Assembly: GCA_900770705.1 (NCBI GenBank)
Contig: CAAGLF010000094.1
Span: 1 to 30,569 of the forward strand
Source: Bacteroidaceae bacterium
GTDB lineage: Bacteria > Bacteroidota > Bacteroidia > Bacteroidales > Bacteroidaceae
DNA: 30,569 bases
Reading direction: 5' to 3'
The translations under genes were made by a program, and so were the position numbers. The notes under the pieces were generated by a model. It made no database searches, was not told the DNA's origin, and worked only from the letters and a program-made list of their open reading frames with translations. Positions 16,501 to 23,535 of the stretch are shown one piece after another; positions within the stretch are counted from its first letter, which is position 1, and every line of letters starts with the position of its first letter.

Positions 16501-17132
16501 GGAGTGAGGGCGCGGGCCCGGAACTCGCCGACCTTGTCCATCGGCACCAGCGGGCGGATGGCTTCCATATCCATCTCTTCGATCTTCTGATACTCATGGC
16601 TGGTGCGGAATCCGTCGAAGAAGTTGATGAAGGGCACGCGGCTTTCGAGAGCGGCCAGGTGGGCCACTGCCGAGAGGTCCATCACTTCCTGCACACTGCC
16701 TTCGCAGAGCATGGCGAAGCCCGTCTGACGGCATGCCATCACATCACCGTGGTCTCCGAAGATACAAAGCGAATGTGTGGCCAGGGTGCGGGCGCTCACG
16801 TGGAACACACAGGGCAGGAGCTCGCCAGCTATCTTATACATATTGGGTATCATCAGCAGAAGGCCCTGCGAGGCTGTGAAGGTCGTGGTCAGCGCTCCGG
16901 CCTGCAACGAGCCGTGTACGGCTCCGGCTGCACCGCCTTCGCTCTGCATTTCCTGTACTTTCACCGTGTCGCCGAACAGGTTCTTGCGACCTTGTGCCGC
17001 CCATTCGTCCACATGTTCTGCCATCGGCGAGGACGGGGTGATGGGATAGATGGCAGCCACCTCGGAGAACATATACGCGATATGTGCAGCGGCCTGGTTA
17101 CCATCGCAAGTGATAAACTTCTTGTTAGCCAT
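13584..17132 (-). CDS. nifJ: Pyruvate:ferredoxin (flavodoxin) oxidoreductase, single-chain
   Basis: An 1182-residue homodimeric oxidoreductase that converts pyruvate and CoA to acetyl-CoA, CO2 and reduced ferredoxin, the main anaerobic route from glycolysis. Fused domains in order: POR N-terminal domain with YPITPSSPMAEHVDEWA (about 29-45), transketolase C-like domain (about 255-400), the gamma domain (about 415-590), and a two-cluster ferredoxin domain with CIQCNKCSFVCPH (about 687) and CLGCGNCADVCPG (about 745). The C-terminal thiamine diphosphate domain has FSGACSGCGETPYVKL for the proximal cluster and GDGASYDIGYGGLDHV (about 967) for Mg-TPP. All three 4Fe-4S sites are intact and the length is usual for NifJ/PFOR. 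Monocistronic, with its own promoter at 17258. The electron acceptor cannot be told from sequence. Confidence 0.97.
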   Translation of the reverse strand: MANKKFITCDGNQAAAHIAYMFSEVAAIYPITPSSPMAEHVDEWAAQGRKNLFGDTVKVQEMQSEGGAAGAVHGSLQAGALTTTFTASQGLLLMIPNMYKIAGELLPCVFHVSARTLATHSLCIFGDHGDVMACRQTGFAMLCEGSVQEVMDLSAVAHLAALESRVPFINFFDGFRTSHEYQKIEEMDMEAIRPLVPMDKVGEFRARALTPEHPEARGMAENPETFFAHREVCNSYYDAVPGIVEKYMEAVSKITGREYKLFSYYGAEDAERVIICMGSVTEAAREAIDYLNRKGEKVGMVSVHLYRPFSVKHLLAAVPKTCRKIAVLDRTKEPGANGEPLYLDVKDAFYNEAERPTIVGGRYGLGSCDTTPTMIISVYENLALPQPKDHFTVGIVDDVTYQSLPLEQEMALGGEGIFEAKFYGLGADGTVGANKNSVKIIGDNTDKYCQAYFSYDSKKSGGFTCSHLRFGDTPIRSTYQIKTPNFVACHVQAYLHMYDVLRGLRDGGTFLLNTIWEGEELAANLPNNVKRYFAAHNITVYYINATKIAQEIGLGNRTNTILQSAFFRITEVIPVDLAVEQMKKFIVKSYGKKGQDVVDKNYQAVDRGGEYKQLSVDPAWVNLPEDAKVVRDEPAFISELVRPINAQDGDLLPVSAFKVSVDGTWQQGTAAYEKRGVAAFVPTWNSENCIQCNKCSFVCPHAAIRPFVLDDEEIKGFNAPTLEMKAPAALKGMHFRMQVDVMDCLGCGNCADVCPGMKGNKALTMVPLEGELPEDANWDYCVKKVASKQDKVDVKLNPKNSQFATPLFEFSGACSGCGETPYVKLVSQLFGDRQMIANATGCSSIYSGSIPSTPYTTNEKGQGPAWANSLFEDFCEFGMGMVLANKKMRARIESLLGEMLESDKVSEAYKEAAREWIAGKDDADASRAAALKLEPLIKESAAKGCPVCQQLSELSHYLTKRSQWIIGGDGASYDIGYGGLDHVLASGEDVNILVLDTEVYSNTGGQASKATPIGAIAQFAASGKRVTKKDLGLMQATYGYVYVAQVAMGADQAQCLKAIKEAEAWHGPSLIIAYAPCINHGLKIKGGMGRSQAEEGRAVECGYWHLWRYNPALAEEGKNPFTLDSKEPQWDKFQDYLAGEVRFLSLKKAFPAEADELFAATEAAAKKRYQSYVRKTQEDWSL

Positions 17133-17257
17133 AGCTTTTTGATAAGTGTTTGGTAGTATTTAATTGGTATTGTCTGTACACCTTATTATATAATAGGAGT
17201 CGGCCTGTGCCTGGCGGTCGCCGCGGAGGGCGGCAGGCAGGAGCCGGCTTCACCCGG

Positions 17258-17265
17258 CAAAGGTA
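17258..17265 (-). promoter_or_regulatory. -7 element for nifJ (TACCTTTG)
   Basis: CAAAGGTA on the + strand reads TACCTTTG leftward. The -33 position 19 nt upstream reads TTTA, three of four bases of TTTG. Confidence 0.7.
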
Positions 17266-17357
17266 AAAAGAAAACTTCGGTTTGTAAAGCCTGCTTGGCA
17301 AAAACTTCATTTTTTCTTGCCGCTCTTTTGCGGTTTTTGTTGCCGGCGGTGGTACGG

Positions 17358-17396
17358 AAAAAGCCGCACCCACCCCCTCTCGGGGACGGGTGCGGC
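17358..17396 (-). terminator. Leftward terminator after the small ORF
   Basis: GCCGCACCC (17363-17371) pairs with GGGTGCGGC (17388-17396), with extra C/G pairing inside. Leftward the stem is followed by TTTTT (complement of 17358-17362). It ends the transcript of the secreted protein and the 59-residue ORF. Confidence 0.8.
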
Positions 17397-17468
17397 CCAT
17401 TTACATCCTTAATTTATCTGTTCATCTACATAGTTCCGGGGTGGGTCGGTGCCCTGTGCCGGCGACGC

Positions 17469-17648
17469 TTAGTCTTCGTCGGCCTGCGTCCAGTTGTCGC
17501 TGCTCCATACCTTGCCTTCGGAGAGGGAGCTGGATGCGCCTGCCTTCTCCTCGGTCTGGATGGTCACGTTCGTTGCGCTGGCGGCCACCATTCCTTCCGT
17601 CTGCAGGGCGAGGGCGATGGCCTTGGGGCTGTCGTATGTTTTTTTCAT
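17469..17648 (-). CDS. Small 59-residue protein of unknown function
   Basis: The leftward ORF runs from the ATG at 17646-17648 to the TAA at 17469-17471: MKKTYDSPKAIALALQTEGM at the start, ending WSSDNWTQADED. It begins 56 bp after the secreted-protein stop on the same strand and is followed by a strong terminator, so it is probably the last gene of that transcript. The layout of a short basic 'MKKTY.sP' start, a beta-like middle and a Ser/Asp/Trp-rich acidic tail is, from memory, that of many orphan small ORFs in Bacteroidales. There is no typical signal peptide, lipobox or membrane helix. Codon use resembles its neighbours. Function unknown. Confidence 0.65.
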   Translation of the reverse strand: MKKTYDSPKAIALALQTEGMVAASATNVTIQTEEKAGASSSLSEGKVWSSDNWTQADED

Positions 17649-17704
17649 AGGGGTATTTGCTTTAATGGGTTGAGAGTGGGGTGTTCGCCGGTGTCGGCTT
17701 CCGC

Positions 17705-18925
17705 TTATTCGGCCAGGAATTTCTTGCCGTTGCGGATGTAGAGGCCGCCCTTGAGGGGCTTCTGCACGCGGCGTCCGCTCAGGTCGTACACCTGTGCGCC
17801 GGCTTCGGTCTTGACGGCGGTGGCCACGCCTGTGGTGGCGCCTCCCGGCACGATGGACATCTGTTCGGCTCCGGAACCGGCATTGGCGAGGTAGGCCTTG
17901 TTGGCGGCAAACGTCTGGTCAGCGTCGGAGAGGGCCCGGAACACGGCGTCGTTGCTGTCGGTCAGGGTGAACACATAGGCTGTGGAGGGATCGACCGGCA
18001 CTCCGCCTGCAGGCAGGGCCACGAGGTCGTTGTCGGGATAGGTCACCGCTGCGGTCGAAGCATTCTGTACGAGGCTGGCGCGGGTGGCGCTTTCGCTGGC
18101 AAGGACTACGCCTACGCCGGCGGGAATCTCCTGCGAGCCGACGGGCAGCAGCTGTGCGGTGCCGGCATCGGCCACCTTCACGGTGTAGACCGTTACGCCT
18201 GCAGGTGCCAGGAGGTTGCTGCCATAGTTGTGGCTGAATGTGGCAACGTTGCCCAAGTTGGCAGTCGGTGTCAGCGCCACCGTGTGGCCTACGGGGATGA
18301 TTTGCAGGCGACTGTTATTGTCGTCGCTGGCATTCTTATTGTTGTAGAATACAAGTCCAATGTTATCCCGGTTTCCTGTGTTCACATAATAGCGGCTGAG
18401 CGAGCTTTCATCGGTCTTCAGGTACCAATAGGTGTCGGCGTCGGTGAGATTGGTTGCCGAACCTTGTTTGGTCAGGCTGAAGTAACCCTTATCGGCACAT
18501 TCGTGGATAGGGTCGCCACCCGAAGTATTCTTTCCGCGGTCGGTAGCGTCGATGTACTTGCCGCTGGACGTCTTGAAGGCAAACTTCGGGGTCTCTCCCG
18601 AGTTGTCCACCTCGACAGTGAAGATGGCGGACGCCTCCACTTCGGTGCCGGCTGTGGGAAGCGTGGCTTCGTTATTATGGGCGGAGACGCGGTCGTTCTC
18701 GTTGCCGTCGGCGCAAGAGTGGGTCTTCACGTACACCAGTCCATGGCGGCCGCTACCGGCGGTGCTTACCATCCAAATCATATACTGGCCTCCATCGACG
18801 ATTTCATCGAGGCTGGCAATGGGTTCGCCCACGCAATCGAGCGTGACCGTCTGGGCCGAGAGGCGGCCCGCATTGCCCACAAGGAGCAGAAGCAGCAAGG
18901 CTGCAAAAGATGTAATTTTTCTCAT
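17705..18925 (-). CDS. Secreted protein with Prevotella-type C-terminal tail
   Basis: A 406-residue exported protein of unknown function. The signal peptide is MRKITSFAALLLLLLVGNAGRLSAQ. Residues of about 25-205 look like a beta-rich module with ASAIFTVEVDN...FAFKTSSGKYIDATDRG and YWYLKTDESSLSRYYVNTG, reminiscent of a beta-trefoil/ricin-like fold (tentative). Residues of about 215-370 carry the VTVYTVKVADAGTAQLLPVGSQEIPAGVGVVL pattern seen in many Prevotella/Bacteroides surface proteins. The end, VYDLSGRRVQKPLKGGLYIRNGKKFL, is the short C-terminal module common in such proteins and similar to sorting tails of type IX secretion. The start at 18925 gives the signal peptide; 15 upstream codons are rejected. 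Promoter at 18994; a six-copy 22-bp array lies further upstream. Confidence 0.82.
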   Translation of the reverse strand: MRKITSFAALLLLLLVGNAGRLSAQTVTLDCVGEPIASLDEIVDGGQYMIWMVSTAGSGRHGLVYVKTHSCADGNENDRVSAHNNEATLPTAGTEVEASAIFTVEVDNSGETPKFAFKTSSGKYIDATDRGKNTSGGDPIHECADKGYFSLTKQGSATNLTDADTYWYLKTDESSLSRYYVNTGNRDNIGLVFYNNKNASDDNNSRLQIIPVGHTVALTPTANLGNVATFSHNYGSNLLAPAGVTVYTVKVADAGTAQLLPVGSQEIPAGVGVVLASESATRASLVQNASTAAVTYPDNDLVALPAGGVPVDPSTAYVFTLTDSNDAVFRALSDADQTFAANKAYLANAGSGAEQMSIVPGGATTGVATAVKTEAGAQVYDLSGRRVQKPLKGGLYIRNGKKFLAE

Positions 18926-18993
18926 ACTAAAAGAGGGTTTATGGAATTGCTTGTTTTCATCTGCCGGCAAGTCGGGGTACGATCAAGCCGCTG

Positions 18994-19001
18994 CAAAAGT
19001 A
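18994..19001 (-). promoter_or_regulatory. -7 element for the secreted-protein operon (TACTTTTG)
   Basis: CAAAAGTA on the + strand reads TACTTTTG leftward, about 70 bp before the ATG at 18925. No TTTG is found at the -33 position. Confidence 0.7.
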
Positions 19002-19131
19002 AACATTTCAGACACGGAAACATCGCGGGGGGGCGATTTAACATATTTTTATTGCAAGAACAGCAAAAATCCGCTACCATCCTCTACATCCGCTGCCGTC
19101 AGTGCGGGGCTTCTCCTGCGCCGTTCTGGCC

Positions 19132-19263
19132 AGCAATGGGCGGCGTTTTTCCCGGCATCGGGCCCTGTGATCCCCGACGATGGGCCTCATCTCCGCGGAC
19201 AATGGGCCTCATCTTTGCCAATAATGGGCCCCGGTCTTGCCGACGATGGGCCCCGGTCTTGCC
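19132..19263 (+). repeat. 22-bp tandem repeat array, 6 copies
   Basis: Six units of exactly 22 bp start at 19132, 19154, 19176, 19198, 19220 and 19242. The best-kept core is (G/A)AYRATGGGCC at the start of each unit. Units 3-6 are close (for example GACGATGGGCC and GACAATGGGCC), and units 1-2 are more diverged (AGCAATGGGCG, GGCATCGGGCC). There are no spacers between units. The period and the GACAAT element match the array at 1392-1479, but the remainder of the unit differs. Confidence 0.88.
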
Positions 19264-19318
19264 TGCCCTGCCGGCCCACACTTATTATATATAGGGAGGC
19301 GGCGGGCAGACACGAAGG

Positions 19319-19358
19319 GAGCTCCCTCCCCTGCCGGTGGCGGCGGAGGAGGGAGCTC
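19319..19358 (-). terminator. Hairpin downstream of kbl, possible terminator
   Basis: GAGCTCCCTCC (19319-19329) and GGAGGGAGCTC (19348-19358) form a perfect 11-bp stem with an 18-nt GC-rich loop, 34 bp past the kbl stop. Leftward it lacks a T-run (CCTTCGTGTC follows), so termination is uncertain. Confidence 0.45.
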
Positions 19359-19391
19359 GCTTGGGATGATGTATGTATCGGGGGCGGCGGA

Positions 19392-20579
<1,188 letters not shown>

Positions 20580-20650
20580 GGTTTGATTGGTATTAAAGTG
20601 AGGTTTGATTTATGATTTTCCGGTGGAAACTTGGCTCCATCTTCAACGTG

Positions 20651-20658
20651 CAAAAGTA
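20651..20658 (-). promoter_or_regulatory. -7 element for kbl (TACTTTTG)
   Basis: CAAAAGTA on the + strand reads TACTTTTG leftward, about 72 bp before the kbl ATG. Confidence 0.7.
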
Positions 20659-20798
20659 GAGTTAATTTCCGAACTGCGGAAACATTTGAGGCAAAAAGAG
20701 GGGAGTCCCCGGCCCCGGGCAGGGCAAGGAGAGCGGCAAGGGCACGCCAGACTTCCGGGCATTAACCTTTATTGACAGAGGAAAAATGGGCGAAATGC

Positions 20799-20829
20799 TT
20801 GCAGGTTCACGGCGGGTGCACTAATTTTG
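20799..20829 (+). promoter_or_regulatory. metY promoter (TTGC-N19-TAATTTTG)
   Basis: The -7 element TAATTTTG is at 20822-20829, with an imperfect -33 element TTGC at 20799-20802, 19 nt apart. The start site is predicted near 20833, at the 5' foot of a 9-bp stem. Confidence 0.7.
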
Positions 20830-20831
20830 TC

Positions 20832-20899
20832 GCGGCTTTTTGGCCTCCGCCCGTTCCTAAAACACCCGCCGCCGGGCGGAACGTAGCCCGAAAAGCCGC
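20832..20899 (+). promoter_or_regulatory. Structured 5' leader of metY (possible cis-regulatory RNA)
   Basis: GCGGCTTTT (20832-20840) and AAAAGCCGC (20891-20899) form a perfect 9-bp closing stem that starts at the predicted transcript 5' end. Inside, CCGCCCG (20847-20853) can pair with CGGGCGG (20873-20879). Mutually exclusive options are CGTTCC (20852-20857) with GGAACG (20878-20883), and CGGGC (20873-20877) with GCCCG (20886-20890). The ATG is 26 nt past the closing stem. It matches no SAM riboswitch class I can recall. Confidence 0.45.
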
Positions 20900-20925
20900 C
20901 GAACCAAACGCCAGCCTATACCCCT

Positions 20926-22215
20926 ATGGATACCAAACGTCAGCCGGGCACAACCTGCGTTCAGGCAGGATGGACTCCCCGAAAGGGAGAACCGCGTGTA
21001 TTGCCCATCTACCAGAGCACCACTTTCAAGTATGACAACAGCGAACAAATGGCCCGTCTCTTCGACCTGAAGGACACGGGCTATTTCTATACCCGCCTGC
21101 AAAACCCCACGAACGACGCCGTAGCATCGAAAATAGCGGAGCTGGAAGGAGGCGTAGCCGGCATGCTTACCGCCTCGGGACAGGCGGCATCGTTCTTTGC
21201 CGTGTTCAACATCTGTGAGGCAGGCGACCACTTCGTATCCTCATGCAATATATATGGAGGCACCTACAATCTGTTCGGCGTGACGATGAAGAAGATGGGC
21301 ATCGAGTGTACATTCGTAGACCCTGACGCCACAGACGAGGAAATCGAACAGGCCTTTCGCCCCAACACGAAGTGCTTCTTCGGCGAAACCATCAGCAACC
21401 CCGGCGGCAACGTGTTCGACATCGAGCGCTTCGCACGGCTGGCCCACCGCCACGGCGTGCCCCTGATCGTGGACAACACCTTCGCCACCCCCATCAACTG
21501 CCGCCCCATCGAGTGGGGAGCCGACATCGTGACCCACTCCACCACCAAGTATATGGACGGCCACGCCACGGCAGTGGGAGGCTGCATTGTAGACAGCGGC
21601 CGCTTCGACTGGATGGCCCACGCCGACAAGTTTCCCGGTCTCTGCACCCCAGACGAGAGCTACCACGGCCTGACCTATGCCACCGCCTTCGGCAAGCTGG
21701 CCTACATCACGAAGGCAACGGCGCAACTGATGCGCGACCTCGGCTCCATACAGGCACCCGAAAACGCCTTCCTGCTGAACCTGGGACTGGAAAGCCTGCA
21801 CCTGCGGATGCGCCGACACTGCGAGAACGCACTGGCAGTAGCCACCTTCCTGCAGGCCGACCCCCGCGTGGCCTGGGTGAACTATGCCGGTCTGCCCGGC
21901 GACAAATACCACGCACTGGCCGAAAAATACCTGCCCAACGGCGGCTGCGGCGTCATCGCCTTCGGTCTGAAAGGCAGCCGGGAAGACGCCATACGCTTTA
22001 TGGACAACCTCCGGATGATCGCCATTGTCACCCACGTGGCAGACGCACGTTCGTGTGTGCTCCACCCTGCCAGCCACACCCATCGCCAGCTCTCCGACGA
22101 ACAGCTGCGCGCAGCCGGCGTAGCGCCCGACCTCATCCGCCTCTCCGTCGGTATCGAAGACCTCGAAGACATACTGGCAGACATCCGCCAGGCGCTCGAC
22201 AACGCCATCCAATAG
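20926..22215 (+). CDS. metY: O-acetylhomoserine sulfhydrylase (Cys/Met metabolism PLP enzyme)
   Basis: A 429-residue PLP enzyme that makes homocysteine (or methionine) from O-acetylhomoserine and sulfide (or methanethiol). The PLP lysine is K208 in THSTTKYMDGHATAVGGCIVD. MetY-type marks are PIYQSTTFKY (about 27-36), YTRLQNPTNDAVASKIAELEGG (about 55-76), SSCNIYGGTYNLF (about 105-117), ETISNPGG and VDNTFATP (about 182-189), and ARSCVLHPASHTHRQL for substrate carboxylate binding. The length of about 430 fits MetY rather than MetB or MetC (about 380-400). The ATG at 20926 follows the structured leader. The tdh gene follows after 51 bp with no visible promoter, so the two are probably cotranscribed. 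Methionine gamma-lyase activity is a weaker alternative. Confidence 0.88.
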   Translation: MDTKRQPGTTCVQAGWTPRKGEPRVLPIYQSTTFKYDNSEQMARLFDLKDTGYFYTRLQNPTNDAVASKIAELEGGVAGMLTASGQAASFFAVFNICEAGDHFVSSCNIYGGTYNLFGVTMKKMGIECTFVDPDATDEEIEQAFRPNTKCFFGETISNPGGNVFDIERFARLAHRHGVPLIVDNTFATPINCRPIEWGADIVTHSTTKYMDGHATAVGGCIVDSGRFDWMAHADKFPGLCTPDESYHGLTYATAFGKLAYITKATAQLMRDLGSIQAPENAFLLNLGLESLHLRMRRHCENALAVATFLQADPRVAWVNYAGLPGDKYHALAEKYLPNGGCGVIAFGLKGSREDAIRFMDNLRMIAIVTHVADARSCVLHPASHTHRQLSDEQLRAAGVAPDLIRLSVGIEDLEDILADIRQALDNAIQ

Positions 22216-22266
22216 GAAGGCAAACACCCCAACGACACAAACCTTTCAACAACAAAAATATCCATT

Positions 22267-23226
22267 ATGAAAAACATTCTGGTTATCGGTTCAACGGGTC
22301 AAATCGGCTCAGAACTCACTATGAAGTTGCGTTCCATCTACGGCAACGAGCACGTTGTGGCCGGCTACATAGCCGGAGCAGAACCCAAGGGAGAGCTCAA
22401 GGAGAGCGGTCCTGCGGAAATCTGCGACGTCACCAACGCCCAAGTCATTGCCGACATCGTGAAGAAGTATCAGATAGACACCATCTACAACCTGGCAGCC
22501 CTGCTCTCGGTCGTGGCCGAACACAAGCCCATCCTTGCCTGGAAGATCGGCATCGACGGCCTGTGGAACGTGCTGGAAGTGGCACGCGAACACGGATGTG
22601 CCGTCTTCACCCCCAGTTCCATCGGCTCGTTCGGGCCCGAAACACCGCGCGACCATACGCCACAGGACACCGTACAGCGCCCCCGCACCATCTACGGAGT
22701 GTCGAAAGTGACTACCGAACTGCTCTCCGACTACTACTTCAACAAGTACGGAGTAGACACGCGCTCGGTGCGCTTCCCGGGTCTGATCTCCAATGTCACG
22801 CCTCCGGGCGGCGGCACCACAGATTACGCTGTCGACATTTACTACTCGGCAGTACGCGGAGAGAAGTTCATCTGCCCCATCGGCAACGGCACCTATATGG
22901 ATATGATGTATATGCCTGACGCCCTGAATGCCTGCGTACAGCTGATGGAAGCCGACCCCAAGCGCCTCATCCACCGCAACGGTTTCAACATTGCCTCTAT
23001 GAGCTTTGCGCCAGAGGGCATATACGCCTCCATCATCAAGTATCGTCCCAGCTTCAAGATGGAGTTCTGCGTAGACCCGTTGAAGCAACGCATTGCCGAC
23101 AGCTGGCCCAACAGCCTCGACGACATCTGCGCACGCCAGGAGTGGGACTGGGAACCGAAGTACGACCTCGACTCCATGACCGAGGATATGCTCGAGAAGC
23201 TCTCCGCACGCCTGCTCGGCCAATAA
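22267..23226 (+). CDS. L-threonine 3-dehydrogenase, SDR (epimerase-like) type
   Basis: A 319-residue NAD-dependent extended short-chain dehydrogenase that oxidises L-threonine to 2-amino-3-ketobutyrate. The NAD site is GSTGQIG (8-14). Catalytic residues are the Ser pair at 117-118 in FTPSSIGSFG, Y143 and K147 in TIYGVSK. The segments SVRFPGLIS and GGGTTDYAVDIYYSAVRGEKFICPIGNGTYMDMMYMPDAL are diagnostic of the SDR-type threonine dehydrogenases, unrelated to the zinc-dependent E. coli Tdh. The product is the substrate of Kbl, encoded divergently at 19392-20579. It is downstream of metY in the same transcript and followed by a hairpin terminator. Confidence 0.92.
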   Translation: MKNILVIGSTGQIGSELTMKLRSIYGNEHVVAGYIAGAEPKGELKESGPAEICDVTNAQVIADIVKKYQIDTIYNLAALLSVVAEHKPILAWKIGIDGLWNVLEVAREHGCAVFTPSSIGSFGPETPRDHTPQDTVQRPRTIYGVSKVTTELLSDYYFNKYGVDTRSVRFPGLISNVTPPGGGTTDYAVDIYYSAVRGEKFICPIGNGTYMDMMYMPDALNACVQLMEADPKRLIHRNGFNIASMSFAPEGIYASIIKYRPSFKMEFCVDPLKQRIADSWPNSLDDICARQEWDWEPKYDLDSMTEDMLEKLSARLLGQ

Positions 23227-23255
23227 GCCGCAGACACGACCTTCATCAACCACAA

Positions 23256-23295
23256 GAGCGGGTGGCCTCCACGCGGAAGCCGCCCGCTCGTCTTA
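23256..23295 (+). terminator. Terminator after the threonine dehydrogenase gene
   Basis: GAGCGGGTGGC (23256-23266) pairs with GCCGCCCGCTC (23279-23289) over 11 positions including one U-G pair, with a 12-nt loop, followed by GTCTTACA. The T-run is weak. Confidence 0.6.
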
Positions 23296-23391
23296 CACAT
23301 CCGCCACACAACGGACGGCACACCGCACCTCTTCCTTCCCTACCCCTTGAAAGAACTGAAGGGCAGAGAGGGCAAGTATCCGGCAAAAAAC

Positions 23392-23422
23392 TTGGCAGAG
23401 TGTCAGCTTTTGGCTATTTTTG
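23392..23422 (+). promoter_or_regulatory. Promoter TTGG-N19-TATTTTTG
   Basis: The -33 element TTGG is at 23392-23395 and the -7 element TATTTTTG at 23415-23422, 19 nt apart, the same layout as the tRNA-Glu promoter. Drives the transporter gene at 23536. Confidence 0.75.
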
Positions 23423-23535
23423 CCGGGCTATCAGTGGTGCCTCCACGCACCGCAGGCGGCCGGACTCCCACACGAAGGGACAGGGCTTCCACCAGCAACG
23501 GACAAATCTTCAAACAAAAAAATATCTTTCGTCTT

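Larger units (their letters stand above)
17133..17468. other. Gene-free region upstream of nifJ
   Basis: This stretch contains the nifJ leader of about 120 nt, its -7 element at 17258-17265, and the leftward terminator at 17358-17396 that ends the upstream secreted-protein operon. No gene is seen. Confidence 0.7.
18926..19391. other. Gene-free region with a repeat array
   Basis: About 466 bp without a supportable gene. It holds the leftward -7 element at 18994-19001, the 22-bp array at 19132-19263 and the hairpin at 19319-19358. Open frames crossing it are incidental to high GC. Confidence 0.7.
20580..20925. other. Divergent control region between kbl and metY
   Basis: This stretch holds two back-to-back -7 elements (leftward 20651-20658 and rightward 20822-20829) and the structured metY leader (20832-20899). 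No gene is seen. Confidence 0.75.
23227..23535. other. Intergenic region between tdh and the AspT-family gene
   Basis: About 309 bp holding the tdh terminator (23256-23295), the promoter at 23392-23422 and a leader of about 108 nt. No gene is seen; upstream in-frame codons before 23536 cross the promoter. Confidence 0.7.

Noticed and set aside
14187..17156. Two open frames of about 400 residues antisense to nifJ
   Set aside because: They mirror the nifJ codons and have no family features; nifJ motifs are complete on the opposite strand.
19132..19263. CRISPR array
   Set aside because: Units are contiguous with no unique spacers, and no cas genes are present. The same holds for 1392-1479.
20832..20925. 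SAM-II or SAM-I riboswitch upstream of metY
   Set aside because: The conserved core elements I remember for these classes (for example the GCTAAA end of SAM-II) are absent; only a generic structured leader can be claimed.
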